Source: Kangiella geojedonensis (GTDB lineage Bacteria > Pseudomonadota > Gammaproteobacteria > Enterobacterales > Kangiellaceae). Taken from it: a stretch of DNA of 64,000 bases. A program made the translations under genes and the position numbers. Location: assembly GCF_000981765.1 (NCBI RefSeq), contig NZ_CP010975.1, positions 372,001 to 436,000 of the forward strand, given 5' to 3'. The notes below the pieces were generated by a model. It saw nothing but the letters and a program-made list of their open reading frames with translations. It ran no database searches and was not told the origin of the DNA. Positions 19,363 through 28,756 of this stretch are shown one piece after another (the first letter of the stretch is position 1; every line of letters starts with the position of its first letter).

Positions 19363-20172
19363 TTAAATTTGGTGCGCCTCAACAAAATGGCAAATAGACA
19401 CGAAATCATTGAGTGAAAGCCTTTCCGCGCGCTCTGTGGCTTTAAGACCTAATTGCTCGAAGTCGTCCTGTCCAAGCCAATCTTTTAGGCTGTTTCGGAT
19501 GGTCTTTCGACGCTGGTTAAAAGCTGCCGTCACAATTTGAGAAAGAAGTTTAGAGTCTTTTACGGGGTTTTTAATGTGTGTATGCGGCATTAAGCGCACA
19601 ATGGCAGAGTCAACTTTAGGGGCTGGAGAAAAAGCTCCTGGAGGTACCACGAATAGCATTGCCGTTTCACAAAAATATTGAGCCATAACGCTGAGACGGC
19701 CGTATTGTTTCGTACTTGGGGAAGCGCAAAGCCTCTCAACCACTTCTTTCTGCAGCATAAAGTACATGTCATGAATGACATGGCGCTGATTCAGTAGATG
19801 GAAAATTAGCGGTGTCGAAATATTATAGGGGAGGTTACCCACAATGCGGAGCTTCTGTTCATTTTCTTCTAATTGAGTAAAGTCGAATTTCAGTGCATCA
19901 CTCTGATGAATCGTGAAGTTATCATGGTTAGCAAACTTGTTTTCAAGTCTTGGAATTAAATCGCGATCAAGTTCTACCACGTCGAGTTTCCCAGCACTTT
20001 CGACTAAGTGTTCAGTGATAGCGCCTAAGCCAGGCCCAATCTCAACAATATGATCATGACGTTGCGGCGCTATCGAGTCGACAATCCGAGAAATGTAATG
20101 GTTGTCAGATAAGAAGTTTTGACCAAAACGTTTTCGCGCTTGGTGACCTTGAACAATTTTTGAATTTGCCAT
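19363..20172 (-). CDS. rsmA: 16S rRNA (adenine1518/1519-N6)-dimethyltransferase
   Basis: 269 residues. It dimethylates the two adjacent adenosines in the 3' hairpin of 16S rRNA late in 30S assembly. The opening KRFGQNFL, the SAM-binding EIGPGLGAITEHL and the catalytic NLPYNIS motif are all intact. It follows pdxA by 7 bases in the lptD-surA-pdxA-rsmA operon. Also called ksgA because loss gives kasugamycin resistance. Confidence 0.97.
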   Translation of the reverse strand: MANSKIVQGHQARKRFGQNFLSDNHYISRIVDSIAPQRHDHIVEIGPGLGAITEHLVESAGKLDVVELDRDLIPRLENKFANHDNFTIHQSDALKFDFTQLEENEQKLRIVGNLPYNISTPLIFHLLNQRHVIHDMYFMLQKEVVERLCASPSTKQYGRLSVMAQYFCETAMLFVVPPGAFSPAPKVDSAIVRLMPHTHIKNPVKDSKLLSQIVTAAFNQRRKTIRNSLKDWLGQDDFEQLGLKATERAERLSLNDFVSICHFVEAHQI

Positions 20173-20179
20173 GATGGGT

Positions 20180-21175
20180 TTAAGGCTGTTTACTACGTCG
20201 GATTAAGTCTTGGGTGAATTGTAACGCATATTGCATGCTTCCGATATCAGCAATATTTTTGCCCGCTATATCTAAGCCGGTGCCATGATCGACGGAGGTA
20301 CGAATATAAGGTAATCCCAAGGTGACGTTAACAGCCTTACCAAACCCTTTATATTTCAAGGTTGGCAACCCCTGGTCATGGTACATGGCAAGTACGGTAT
20401 CGACATCTTTAATTTTATTGGGCTGGAATGCCGTATCGGCAGGTATCGGCCCAATGATTGTAGCGTCTAGCTTGTGGCTTAGGGTTTTGAGAGTTGGTGT
20501 AATAATTCTCGACTCTTCCGTTCCAAGGTGATCGTTTTCACCTGCGTGGGGATTGAGCCCGCAGACTAGAATTTTGGGGTGAGTGATTGCGAATTTTTGG
20601 CGCAGCTCTGTGTCGATAATGGTAATAACTTCCTCTAATAACTGAGGCGTAATAGCATCGGCAACATGTCTAAGGGGAAGGTGAGTGGTCGCCAGTGTGA
20701 CCCGTAAACCATCAGTGGCTAGCATCATAACGACTTTTTTGCTGTTACTGTGCTCTGCAAAAAACTCGGTATGCCCTGAAAACTTGAGTCCCGAATCATT
20801 AATAATCCCTTTATGAACGGGGCCAGTAAGAATCGCATCAATATCGCCATGCAGCGCCATATCATTGGCTGTTTTAAGCGTCTTGAGAACATAAGCTGCG
20901 TTATCAACGTCTAATTCGCCGAAGTTAACTTCTGAAGTAAGTTCTTGCGGTATGACCCATAAATGACTGGGCTTATGTGGTTCAGGGGAGCTGCCAACGG
21001 AAAATTCATTGAGCGTTAAGGGCAAGCCGGCTACCTCAGCCGCTTGGTGTAATAATTGAGGTGAGGCACAAACAATTAGCTGATCAGAACAAGTCTTTTG
21101 TGCCATTTTAACAATAATTTCTGGACCAATTCCGGCGGGTTCTCCCGCCGTAATTAATATTCTCGGAATATCCAT
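20180..21175 (-). CDS. pdxA: 4-hydroxythreonine-4-phosphate dehydrogenase
   Basis: 331 residues. NAD-dependent oxidation of 4-phosphohydroxy-L-threonine in DXP-dependent pyridoxal phosphate synthesis; zinc or another divalent metal is bound by conserved histidines. Typical blocks are ITAGEPAGIGPEI at the start, FSGHTEFFAE, CGLNPHAGENDHLG and MYHDQGLPTLKY. Length is normal. It lies between surA and rsmA in their conserved order. Confidence 0.97.
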   Translation of the reverse strand: MDIPRILITAGEPAGIGPEIIVKMAQKTCSDQLIVCASPQLLHQAAEVAGLPLTLNEFSVGSSPEPHKPSHLWVIPQELTSEVNFGELDVDNAAYVLKTLKTANDMALHGDIDAILTGPVHKGIINDSGLKFSGHTEFFAEHSNSKKVVMMLATDGLRVTLATTHLPLRHVADAITPQLLEEVITIIDTELRQKFAITHPKILVCGLNPHAGENDHLGTEESRIITPTLKTLSHKLDATIIGPIPADTAFQPNKIKDVDTVLAMYHDQGLPTLKYKGFGKAVNVTLGLPYIRTSVDHGTGLDIAGKNIADIGSMQYALQFTQDLIRRSKQP

Positions 21176-21214
21176 ATGATGTCCTTTGGATATTATAAAA
21201 GGATATCGTAAAGC

Positions 21215-22516
21215 TTACGCTTCTTCTTCAACAATTTTCTTGACGTAAGCTTCATCACGAATTTCACGAACCCAGTTTTCAACTTCTTCAGAAAATTTGC
21301 GTTGGCGCAAAATTTTAGCCGCTTGTTGACGCTTCATGTCTTCTGACTGATCGTCTTGACGCTTGCCGGTTAACTGAACGATATGCCAGCCAAAACTACT
21401 TTGGAACGGTTGACTGATTTCATTAATGCTCAAGCTACCTAATGCATCTTCAAATGCGGGGTCAAACGCGCCGACGTTATTCCAGCCCAACTCGCCACCT
21501 AAGTTAGCCGAACCAGGGTCATCGGAGTGTTTTTTGGCCATATTGGTGAAGTCTGCTTCACCAGCAATCACTTGTTCGCGAATATGGTTGAGTAAATCGA
21601 TAGCATCCTGTTCCGTAGTGATAGCATCAGGGCGGACAAGGATATGACGTGATTTGGTTTGTTGGACTACGTGTTCTAAATCACCACGTTTGTCGTATAG
21701 CTTTAGAATGTGGAAGCCTGCGGGGCTGCGAATAGGTGTTGATACCTTGCCACGCTCTAAGTAGTAGACTGGCGTTCTAAACAGTTCAGGAAGGTTTTGC
21801 TCAGAATTCCAGCCAAAGTCACCGCCGGAGCTTGCTTCAGAGCCATCAGAGTAACTTTGAGCCATGGCTTCAAAATCGCCACCTTGCTTAAGCTGATTCG
21901 CAATATCAACGGCTTTAGCCTTAGCAGTATTGATTTCTGATTCCGATGCGCTTTCGTCCACAGCAATAAGGATGTGGCCAAGCTTATATTCGACTTGGCT
22001 TTTAGCATTCATTGACTGAACTAATGAATCAATTTCTTTTTCACTAATTTTAATGCGACGCGCTACATAAGCATCGCGAAAACGAGATGTCACTATCTCT
22101 TTTCGTAAATCGTCCAAGAACAGTTCCCATGCTACGCCTCGGCTTTGCATCTGTAATCGAAACTCTTCTAAGGACATATTATTCTGCTGAGCAACTCGAG
22201 TTGCGAATTGTTGTAGCTCGGCCGGCTGTACTTGCATGCCTGCTCGGTTTGCCATTTGATATTGCAGGCTTTGAATAATCAGTTGTTCAAGCAATTCCTT
22301 TCTTAGAAGATCGTCAGGCGGGAGCTGTGCACCACGCGCTCTAAGCTGGTCCTTTGCCTGAATGACTTTACGATCAAGCTCGCTTTGCAAGATCACGTCT
22401 TGATCAACGTGTGCAATGACTTTATCAATAGTTTCTGCGCTAACAGCAGTTTGAGGTGCTAAAGTGGCTAATGAAGCAACCAACAAGCAAGCCGAAATCA
22501 AGTGTTTCAATGTCAT
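21215..22516 (-). CDS. surA: Periplasmic chaperone and peptidyl-prolyl isomerase SurA
   Basis: 433 residues: signal peptide (about 1-27, ending VSA), the N-terminal chaperone domain with the SurA-type helices, two parvulin (PpiC) domains starting near GHILIAVDES and SRHILVRPDA, and a short C-terminal helix that completes the chaperone core. It escorts outer-membrane beta-barrels, LptD above all, across the periplasm. It starts one base after the end of lptD, so client and chaperone are made together. Confidence 0.96.
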   Translation of the reverse strand: MTLKHLISACLLVASLATLAPQTAVSAETIDKVIAHVDQDVILQSELDRKVIQAKDQLRARGAQLPPDDLLRKELLEQLIIQSLQYQMANRAGMQVQPAELQQFATRVAQQNNMSLEEFRLQMQSRGVAWELFLDDLRKEIVTSRFRDAYVARRIKISEKEIDSLVQSMNAKSQVEYKLGHILIAVDESASESEINTAKAKAVDIANQLKQGGDFEAMAQSYSDGSEASSGGDFGWNSEQNLPELFRTPVYYLERGKVSTPIRSPAGFHILKLYDKRGDLEHVVQQTKSRHILVRPDAITTEQDAIDLLNHIREQVIAGEADFTNMAKKHSDDPGSANLGGELGWNNVGAFDPAFEDALGSLSINEISQPFQSSFGWHIVQLTGKRQDDQSEDMKRQQAAKILRQRKFSEEVENWVREIRDEAYVKKIVEEEA

Positions 22517-22517
22517 A

Positions 22518-24896
22518 CTATTTGCCTAATAAATCTTCGTATCCGTAAATACTTTCTTCTAAAAATTCAGTGGTACTGCCGCGTAAGCTCCCCACCCCTT
22601 TTAATACAAACTGAATATACACGCCTGAGCTGTGCTCATCAGGTTGGTCTGGGACAAGTCCACCTTGGCTGTCCAGCTGGATATTAATGTAACGTCTCGC
22701 GACTACGCGCACTGCCCAGCAACAAGACTCATACTCTAGACCAAGAAAGGAGTCGTTAGTTCGATTTTCTGTCAGATCTTGGTTATAGCGACCGAGAAGA
22801 CGCCAATCTTGGGACATTGGCCATGCAAATGCAAGCTCAGCCTCTTCTTGAGTGCGGTTAGGAGTTTTTCGGTAGCGATGTCCGAGGTTAATAATATGGT
22901 TCGGTTTTGGCTCATAATGAACGTTGACTAGGCCATGTGTCGTTTCGTTAATCTGATCATCCCACTCGATGGCAGACTTGACCTCGATATTGTCAGTCCA
23001 GCGCCAGTTCACCTCTGCCAATAGCCCGGACTGCTTATTGGTCTCAACGGGCAAGTTAAGCATGGTCACTTTACGATCTTTTAAGTAGACGGTACGTCCA
23101 ATTGAAACGGAAGCCTTTTCTCGACCCTCTTCGTCTAGAATCCGACTGGTTATAGCGCCGCTGACTTGGTTGGCATCGCCAATTCGGTCAATACCGCTGA
23201 AACGGTTGCGACTGAACAGTTGCGTAAAGTTAAAGGTCGGCAAGCTGGTATCATAAATGCCAATATCCTGCTGATCCTCGAATGGCGTATATAAATAGAA
23301 GAGTCGTGGTTCAAGGGTTTGAGTCATGTCACCATCATCAAACTCGAGGGTTCGCTCGAAAAATAAACCGGTATCGATGGAAAGCGTCGGTAAGCTTCTG
23401 TCTAAGGTTTGCTCAATACCAGCAACGTCTGTTTGCTCGTATTGGGTATAGGCAAAACTAAGTTCTGGGCGAAAGAAGCTATATAAGGTTTCATGGCTCC
23501 AGCCAATCGAAGGCTCGACATGGTAGCGATCGGCTGTCACTGCGTTGTCTTTATCAAAGCGAGTGATTTCAGTATGAATTTTAGCCTCAAAATCATTCTC
23601 ATTGGGCTCGAAAAAACGCGTCAGCTGCACACGAGGAGCAATGGTGTAACGCTCTACGGGACTGTTTAGCAGTTGCCAGTCTTGATATTCAGTGCGTACC
23701 AGCCATTCGTTAGTCAAATACTGTACGTAAAGGTTTTGGCTCAGAATATCTTGGTTGCTGTCTTGAATACTACCGCCAAAATCTTGGAAGTAGCCATCGT
23801 CACTTACTTTTCGTGCAGCTATTCCACTCGACCAGTTCTCGCTCAGTTGAGTTAAGTGGTTTACATCATACTGCCAGCGTTTGTCTGGCAAGTTTTCGGG
23901 GTTAGTTGCGGTAGCTGCTTTGTCACTGGGTAAATACTCGAAAAAAAGTTCGCCGCTGTTTTGTTCTGTGAGGTAGCGGAACTCAGAGCCGAGCATAGAG
24001 CCTCGTGACGTCATGTAACGAGGCGTTAAGGTTAAGTCGTAATTTGGCGCTAAATTAAAATAATAAGGAGCGCTGATATCACGACCGTTTCGATTGGAGT
24101 TACTAAAAGAGGGTGGTAGCAGACCTGTTTTTCGGCGGTCATCGACGGGGAATGTTATGTAAGGCAAATAAAACACGGGAATATCAGCAACTTTTACAAC
24201 GCTGTTATAGGCTTTACCCCAGCCACTTTCACGGTCAATAACAATTTCGTCGGATTCAAATACCCAGCTTTTCTGATCGTCAGGGCAAGTAGAAAAGTCA
24301 GTATTGGACAAGGTTAAAATCTGTTTATTATCAACTCGAATCTGTTCTGCTTCACCATTAGCATTATTGCTGTAGAGGTGGTACTGAGTATTTTGGATTT
24401 CTGTCGAGCCTTCTAACGAGTAATAATCAAGACTATCTGCACCGACCACAAAATTTTGGCTGGTAAAGAGTAAGTCACCTTCAGCTCGGTATGATTTATC
24501 TCTATTATCAGCAGTTAGCTTATCAGCCGTTAATTGTTGCTGATTTTGTGTGACACGAACATTACCCGTAAGGTAGGCCATGTTGCCTTCACGAGATGCT
24601 TCGTCTGAGTAGATTTTAATCGGTTCATTGGGGTTGCTGAGATCGGCTTGATAGCGTATAGGCTCAATCGCCTCGCTAGGGCATGTTTTAAACTCAGGAA
24701 ACTGATAGAGTCGTACGGAGCCGTTCTTCTGACTCTCTGATGTGTTACCTGATTCAGAGTTTTTTTCTTCTACTGGTTGCTCTGACACGTTTTTTACAGC
24801 AGAGTCTGCAGCAGACGGCAGTGCAACAACAGTCAGCGAAGCGCCGATTGCAGATGCTAAAAAAGATTTTACCCAACGGACTTTCTTGCTTACCAT
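22518..24896 (-). CDS. lptD: LPS-assembly outer-membrane protein LptD
   Basis: 792 residues. After a signal peptide comes an N-terminal periplasmic beta-jellyroll of the LptA type (region about 95-220) and a large C-terminal beta-barrel that, plugged by LptE, delivers LPS to the outer leaflet. Cysteines lie in FKTCPS and DFSTCPD near the N-terminus and as a CC pair (YESCCWAV) near the C-terminus, the same layout as the non-consecutive disulphides that activate E. coli LptD. First gene of lptD-surA-pdxA-rsmA and divergent from amgK. Confidence 0.96.
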   Translation of the reverse strand: MVSKKVRWVKSFLASAIGASLTVVALPSAADSAVKNVSEQPVEEKNSESGNTSESQKNGSVRLYQFPEFKTCPSEAIEPIRYQADLSNPNEPIKIYSDEASREGNMAYLTGNVRVTQNQQQLTADKLTADNRDKSYRAEGDLLFTSQNFVVGADSLDYYSLEGSTEIQNTQYHLYSNNANGEAEQIRVDNKQILTLSNTDFSTCPDDQKSWVFESDEIVIDRESGWGKAYNSVVKVADIPVFYLPYITFPVDDRRKTGLLPPSFSNSNRNGRDISAPYYFNLAPNYDLTLTPRYMTSRGSMLGSEFRYLTEQNSGELFFEYLPSDKAATATNPENLPDKRWQYDVNHLTQLSENWSSGIAARKVSDDGYFQDFGGSIQDSNQDILSQNLYVQYLTNEWLVRTEYQDWQLLNSPVERYTIAPRVQLTRFFEPNENDFEAKIHTEITRFDKDNAVTADRYHVEPSIGWSHETLYSFFRPELSFAYTQYEQTDVAGIEQTLDRSLPTLSIDTGLFFERTLEFDDGDMTQTLEPRLFYLYTPFEDQQDIGIYDTSLPTFNFTQLFSRNRFSGIDRIGDANQVSGAITSRILDEEGREKASVSIGRTVYLKDRKVTMLNLPVETNKQSGLLAEVNWRWTDNIEVKSAIEWDDQINETTHGLVNVHYEPKPNHIINLGHRYRKTPNRTQEEAELAFAWPMSQDWRLLGRYNQDLTENRTNDSFLGLEYESCCWAVRVVARRYINIQLDSQGGLVPDQPDEHSSGVYIQFVLKGVGSLRGSTTEFLEESIYGYEDLLGK

Positions 24897-25028
24897 GTAC
24901 TTTTCGTGTTTTTCTACGGGTTGGTCACAAAATAAACAGCCCGTCGATTCAAGGGCTTACGATTTGTAACTGACATCAGTTATAAAGACTCAATGATAAA
25001 CGCTTACGCCACAGATTGAAAATTAATA

Positions 25029-26069
25029 ATGACAAAAGATAAACGACAATTAGCGCTAAAAGAATGGTCGCAGCGGCAAATATCGCTACTGAAGACCGAT
25101 GAAGCCGACCTAGACTCAGGTTTATCTTGGCAAATGGTCTCTGGTGATGCCAGTTTTAGGCGCTATTTCAGATGGTCTCAAGATAATGGAAACAGCTGGA
25201 TAGCGGTTGATGCGCCTCCTGAGTATGAAAATAGTCGGCAATTTGTCAAAGTTGCCGAGTTACTGGAAAGCATTAACGCCCCAAGAGTCTTGGCTAAAGA
25301 TTATGACCAGGGCTTTATGTTGCTAAGTGATTTAGGCGATCAACTTTATCTCCCTTTGCTGAAAGAAGCTCAAGAAAGCGGTAACATCGACCTTGCCGAT
25401 GACTTGTATCACCGCGCCATTGACAGCCTAGAGACGATGCAGGAAATATCCGCAAGCTCATTACCGGATTATGATGAAGCTATGCTTCGTGCCGAAATGG
25501 AGCTCTTTCGCGATTGGTTCTTGGGCAAGCATTTAGGCCTTGAGCTATCGGTAGTCGAAAATCGTTTGTTGGATACAACGTTTGAACACTTAATAGAAAG
25601 TGCGCTTGCTCAACCGCAGGTTTTTGTTCACAGGGACTACCACTCTAGAAACATCATGGACTGTGACAATACGAAGCAACCTGGCATTATTGATTTTCAA
25701 GATGCGGTGCGTGGGCCCTTGACGTACGACTTATTATCGTTGCTAAGGGATTGTTACATCCAATGGACGCCTGAACAGGTGGATAAATGGGTTGGTTACT
25801 ACATTAAGCAATCGCCAGCCGTTTTAGATAAAGAACAGTTTAGACAATGGTTTGACTGGATGGGGTTGCAGCGTCATATCAAAGTGGCTGGAATCTTTTG
25901 TCGGCTTAATTACCGGGATGGGAAAGCGGGTTACTTGAAAGATATCCCTTTAACCCTCACTTATATTCTTCAGCAAGCTGAAAAGTACCCTGCCATGTCC
26001 GAGTTTCATCAGTGGCTTGAACAAAAGGTCATGCCTCTTTTTGAAGAAAAGCAGGCGCAATTGTCATGA
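25029..26069 (+). CDS. amgK: N-acetylmuramate/N-acetylglucosamine kinase
   Basis: 346-residue kinase of the aminoglycoside-phosphotransferase fold. Family marks are GDASFRRYFR near residue 40, the catalytic loop FVHRDYHSRNIM and the metal-binding IIDFQDAVRGP. AmgK phosphorylates the anomeric OH of MurNAc (and GlcNAc) in the recycling route found in Pseudomonas. Its end overlaps murU by four bases, and the order lptD / amgK-murU-djlA matches Pseudomonas, which makes AmgK much likelier than an antibiotic-modifying enzyme. Confidence 0.9.
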   Translation: MTKDKRQLALKEWSQRQISLLKTDEADLDSGLSWQMVSGDASFRRYFRWSQDNGNSWIAVDAPPEYENSRQFVKVAELLESINAPRVLAKDYDQGFMLLSDLGDQLYLPLLKEAQESGNIDLADDLYHRAIDSLETMQEISASSLPDYDEAMLRAEMELFRDWFLGKHLGLELSVVENRLLDTTFEHLIESALAQPQVFVHRDYHSRNIMDCDNTKQPGIIDFQDAVRGPLTYDLLSLLRDCYIQWTPEQVDKWVGYYIKQSPAVLDKEQFRQWFDWMGLQRHIKVAGIFCRLNYRDGKAGYLKDIPLTLTYILQQAEKYPAMSEFHQWLEQKVMPLFEEKQAQLS

Positions 26070-26764
26070 AAGCGATGATTTTAGCAGCGGGGCGCGGTGA
26101 GCGTATGCGTCCATTAACGGACCGTCATCCGAAACCGCTACTTAAAGTGGATGGCCGTGCCTTGATCGAGTGGCACATAGAAGCATTAAAAGAAGCTGGA
26201 ATTAAAGAGATTTTAATCAACACCTCGTGGCTAGGTGAGCAAATTCCTGAGTATTTAGGTGATGGTGCTTACTGGGGAGTTAACTTAACTTTTTCCCACG
26301 AACCTCAAGCCCTAGAAACTGCGGGTGGTATCCGAAAAGCCCTAGAGTTCTTTGGTGATGAGCCATTTATTGTCGTAAACGGCGATGTTTGGTCTGATTT
26401 TAGCTACGAAGGTTTGCTCAGAAAGCCTTCTAAGCTGGCGCATGTCGTGCTGGTGCCTAACCCTGATCACAATCCGCAAGGCGACTTCTTGCTTAGAGAG
26501 GATGGCTTGGTGGTCGCAGAAGGAGAGCCGTGTGTGACTTTTTCTGGGATTGGCGTTTATCAGCCTGACATCTTTAAAGATGTGCCTTTAGATGAACCTT
26601 ATCCATTAGCACCTATCTTGCGAGAGTTAATGGTTGAGGCTGAGGTGACTGGTGAGTTATATGATGGGCGTTGGCATGACATAGGTACGCCGGAACGATT
26701 AGAAGCGTTGAATTTGAGTTTCCAGCGACGCATTAAAACAATTGAGTACGATGGAAAATTGTAA
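26066..26764 (+). CDS. murU: N-acetylmuramate alpha-1-phosphate uridylyltransferase
   Basis: 232-residue nucleotidyltransferase. The signature LAAGRGERMRPLTDRHPKPL at the N-terminus binds the nucleotide and VVNGDVWSD holds the metal-binding Asp. In the Pseudomonas pathway MurU joins UTP to MurNAc-1-phosphate, giving UDP-MurNAc directly and bypassing MurA/MurB. Its four-base overlap with amgK argues for this function over a mannose- or glucose-specific transferase. Confidence 0.9.
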   Translation: MKAMILAAGRGERMRPLTDRHPKPLLKVDGRALIEWHIEALKEAGIKEILINTSWLGEQIPEYLGDGAYWGVNLTFSHEPQALETAGGIRKALEFFGDEPFIVVNGDVWSDFSYEGLLRKPSKLAHVVLVPNPDHNPQGDFLLREDGLVVAEGEPCVTFSGIGVYQPDIFKDVPLDEPYPLAPILRELMVEAEVTGELYDGRWHDIGTPERLEALNLSFQRRIKTIEYDGKL

Positions 26765-26792
26765 CTCTTAACAAGAGCGGTGAATTAAAAGA

Positions 26793-27617
26793 ATGAGCTG
26801 GTTTGGTAAAGTTATCGGTGGTGTTTTAGGCTTCTCGCTAGCGGGAGGCCCAATTGGCGCTATTATTGGCGCCGTACTTGGCCATCAATTGGATAAAAAA
26901 ACAGAAGATTACCAAGAGCGTTACGCGCCGGGTGATCAAGAGCGTGTGCAGGCGGCTTTTTTCACGGCGACCTTCTCCACCATGGGGCATATCGCTAAAG
27001 CTGATGGCACGGTCACGCAAAATGAAATACGCCACGCAGAAAACGTGATGCAACGAATGGGCCTCGATCCAGACGCACGGAAGTTTGCGATAGATTTATT
27101 TCAGCAAGGCAAAGCCAGTGACTTTGATCTAGAAGCGGTACTTAGGCAGTTTAAGCAGGAATGCCAGCGTCGTCGTAATTTGATGCAGATGTTCCTCGAA
27201 GTTCAAATTACCATGGCGCTTGCTGATGGCACTATTCATAATCATGAGAGAGCTATTTTACATAGAGTCGGAAAGCACTTGGGTTTTGCTGGCTTTATGA
27301 TTGATCAGCTGATCAAAATGGTACAAGCGCAACAGGGTTTTCATCGTCACTCCCAAGGGCAAGCTGGAGGTCACGGCGGTACTTATCATGAAGCACCGAG
27401 TGGTCCAAGTGTTGAGCAAGCCTATCAAGTGCTGGGTGTGAATAGTTCGGATGATGAGAAAACGGTGAAACGTGCCTATCGTCGATTAATGTCGCAACAT
27501 CACCCTGATAAATTGGTAGCGAAAGGTTTGCCCGAAGAAATGATTAAGATGGCGACGGAGAAGACGCAGGAGATTAAGTCTGCGTATGAGTTGATCAAAA
27601 AAAGTAAAGGGTGGTAA
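26793..27617 (+). CDS. djlA: DnaJ-like membrane co-chaperone DjlA
   Basis: 274 residues. A glycine-rich N-terminal membrane segment (about 6-31, GGVLGFSLAGGPIGAIIGAV) is followed by a TerB-like domain (about 45-165) and a C-terminal J domain that contains the essential HPD in QHHPDKLV. It stimulates DnaK at the inner membrane and is linked to envelope-stress signalling in E. coli. It closes the amgK-murU-djlA operon. Confidence 0.94.
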   Translation: MSWFGKVIGGVLGFSLAGGPIGAIIGAVLGHQLDKKTEDYQERYAPGDQERVQAAFFTATFSTMGHIAKADGTVTQNEIRHAENVMQRMGLDPDARKFAIDLFQQGKASDFDLEAVLRQFKQECQRRRNLMQMFLEVQITMALADGTIHNHERAILHRVGKHLGFAGFMIDQLIKMVQAQQGFHRHSQGQAGGHGGTYHEAPSGPSVEQAYQVLGVNSSDDEKTVKRAYRRLMSQHHPDKLVAKGLPEEMIKMATEKTQEIKSAYELIKKSKGW

Positions 27618-27793
27618 AACTACTGCGCTTGAAATTGCTTTGTTAAAAGAGTTATTTAATCAGCTTATTTACTAGAGTAAACGCGCTTCATAAACTAACT
27701 TTTTTGCCTCGCACTTTCTTCGCTCGTGACGTTTTATGAAGAATAGAGTTAATGGTTTTATAGACGAAATAATTTAAGCATATAGAGATTAGA

Positions 27794-28426
27794 ATGAATA
27801 AAGAATTGATGGTAAAGCAAATTGCGGTGATGTTGGAAATGCAGCACGCGATGAACACTAAAGTTCATGAAAAATGGTTTGATCAAAATTACGAGTGGTA
27901 TCGTGCGATTTGGATTGAATGTGCGGAGATGTTAGAGCATCACGGTTGGAAGTGGTGGAAACATCAGACGCCTGACGTTGAGCAGGTGAAAATGGAGCTG
28001 GTGGATATTTTCCATTTTGGTTTAAGCTCGAGAATTGATGGTGAACTATCGTTTGATGAAATCGCGGAAGAGCTTGCGGGCGAAATGTTGGAGCCTGTGG
28101 TTAAAGATGACTTTAAGCAAACCCTCGAAATTTTAGCTGGACAAGCTGTGATGTATCAGCATTTTGATGGTGCAAGTTTTGCGGGTTGTATGGAGCAAAT
28201 CGAGATGCCCTTTGAAGAGTTATTCAAAAGTTATGTCGGTAAAAATACGCTTAACTTTTTCCGCCAAGATAATGGTTATAAAGACGGCACTTATATTAAA
28301 GAGTGGGATGGTCTTGAAGACAACGAGGTGCTGGTTGAAATTTTAGAAACGTTAGACCCAACACACGAAGACTTTAAAAATCAAGTTTACAAAGGCTTAG
28401 CTGATCGTTATTCAACCCTAAAATAA
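27794..28426 (+). CDS. All-alpha dimeric dUTPase (dUTPase_2 family)
   Basis: 210 residues. It matches the all-alpha dUTP pyrophosphatases known from Campylobacter, trypanosomes and some phages: IWIECAEMLEHHGWKWWK (metal-binding Glu residues) and MELVDIFHFGLS (Glu and Asp) form the Mg site, and KNTLNFFRQDNGYKDG near 150-165 is the family's most conserved segment. It hydrolyses dUTP, and probably dUDP, to dUMP, keeping uracil out of DNA. It is unrelated to the trimeric beta-type dUTPase encoded by dut, which is absent from its customary place after coaBC. First gene of a possible four-gene unit. Confidence 0.88.
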   Translation: MNKELMVKQIAVMLEMQHAMNTKVHEKWFDQNYEWYRAIWIECAEMLEHHGWKWWKHQTPDVEQVKMELVDIFHFGLSSRIDGELSFDEIAEELAGEMLEPVVKDDFKQTLEILAGQAVMYQHFDGASFAGCMEQIEMPFEELFKSYVGKNTLNFFRQDNGYKDGTYIKEWDGLEDNEVLVEILETLDPTHEDFKNQVYKGLADRYSTLK

Positions 28427-28455
28427 TTAGAACTGGATACTATACTGGAGAAATT

Positions 28456-28743
28456 ATGTCTAAAGAAACAATGTCTGAAGGTACGCATAAAGTTGTTTTA
28501 AAAGGATACGGAGATTTAGACAAAGGAAAGTATTACATTGAGCATGCGCTAGCTGAGCTGTTTGGAGTTGATGATAAAGTTGCCAAAAAGCTTCTTGAGC
28601 TGTCGGAAGAGGAGCCTCGAACCGTAAAAAAGGGTGTGGACTCTAAAACTGCGGAGCGCTACCTAAAAGCGCTAAAAGACACTGGCGCTAAAGGCGAAGT
28701 GATTGATACTCGCTTTGACTTTAGCAGCCTTTCATTAGAGTAA
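28456..28743 (+). CDS. Small protein resembling the L7/L12 C-terminal domain
   Basis: 95 residues, not a known family member that I can name. The part from about 35 to 85 (VAKKLLELSEEEPRTVKKGV, then SKTAERYLKALKDTGAKGEV) reads like the C-terminal domain of ribosomal L7/L12, which has [35 protein letters not shown]. The glycine-rich loop that contacts elongation factors is replaced, and there is no dimerisation N-domain, so it is not a ribosomal stalk protein. It lies between the dUTPase and sirtuin genes, 29 and 13 bases away. Confidence 0.6.
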   Translation: MSKETMSEGTHKVVLKGYGDLDKGKYYIEHALAELFGVDDKVAKKLLELSEEEPRTVKKGVDSKTAERYLKALKDTGAKGEVIDTRFDFSSLSLE

Positions 28744-28756
28744 TCATATCTACGAT

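Noticed and set aside
25029-26069. Aminoglycoside-resistance phosphotransferase
   Set aside because: The fold is shared, but the overlap with murU and the lptD/djlA setting identify AmgK of cell-wall recycling.
27686-27741. 9-base inverted repeat CTTCATAAA / TTTATGAAG before the dUTPase gene
   Set aside because: Loop of 38 bases and no T run; too weak to claim as a terminator or operator.
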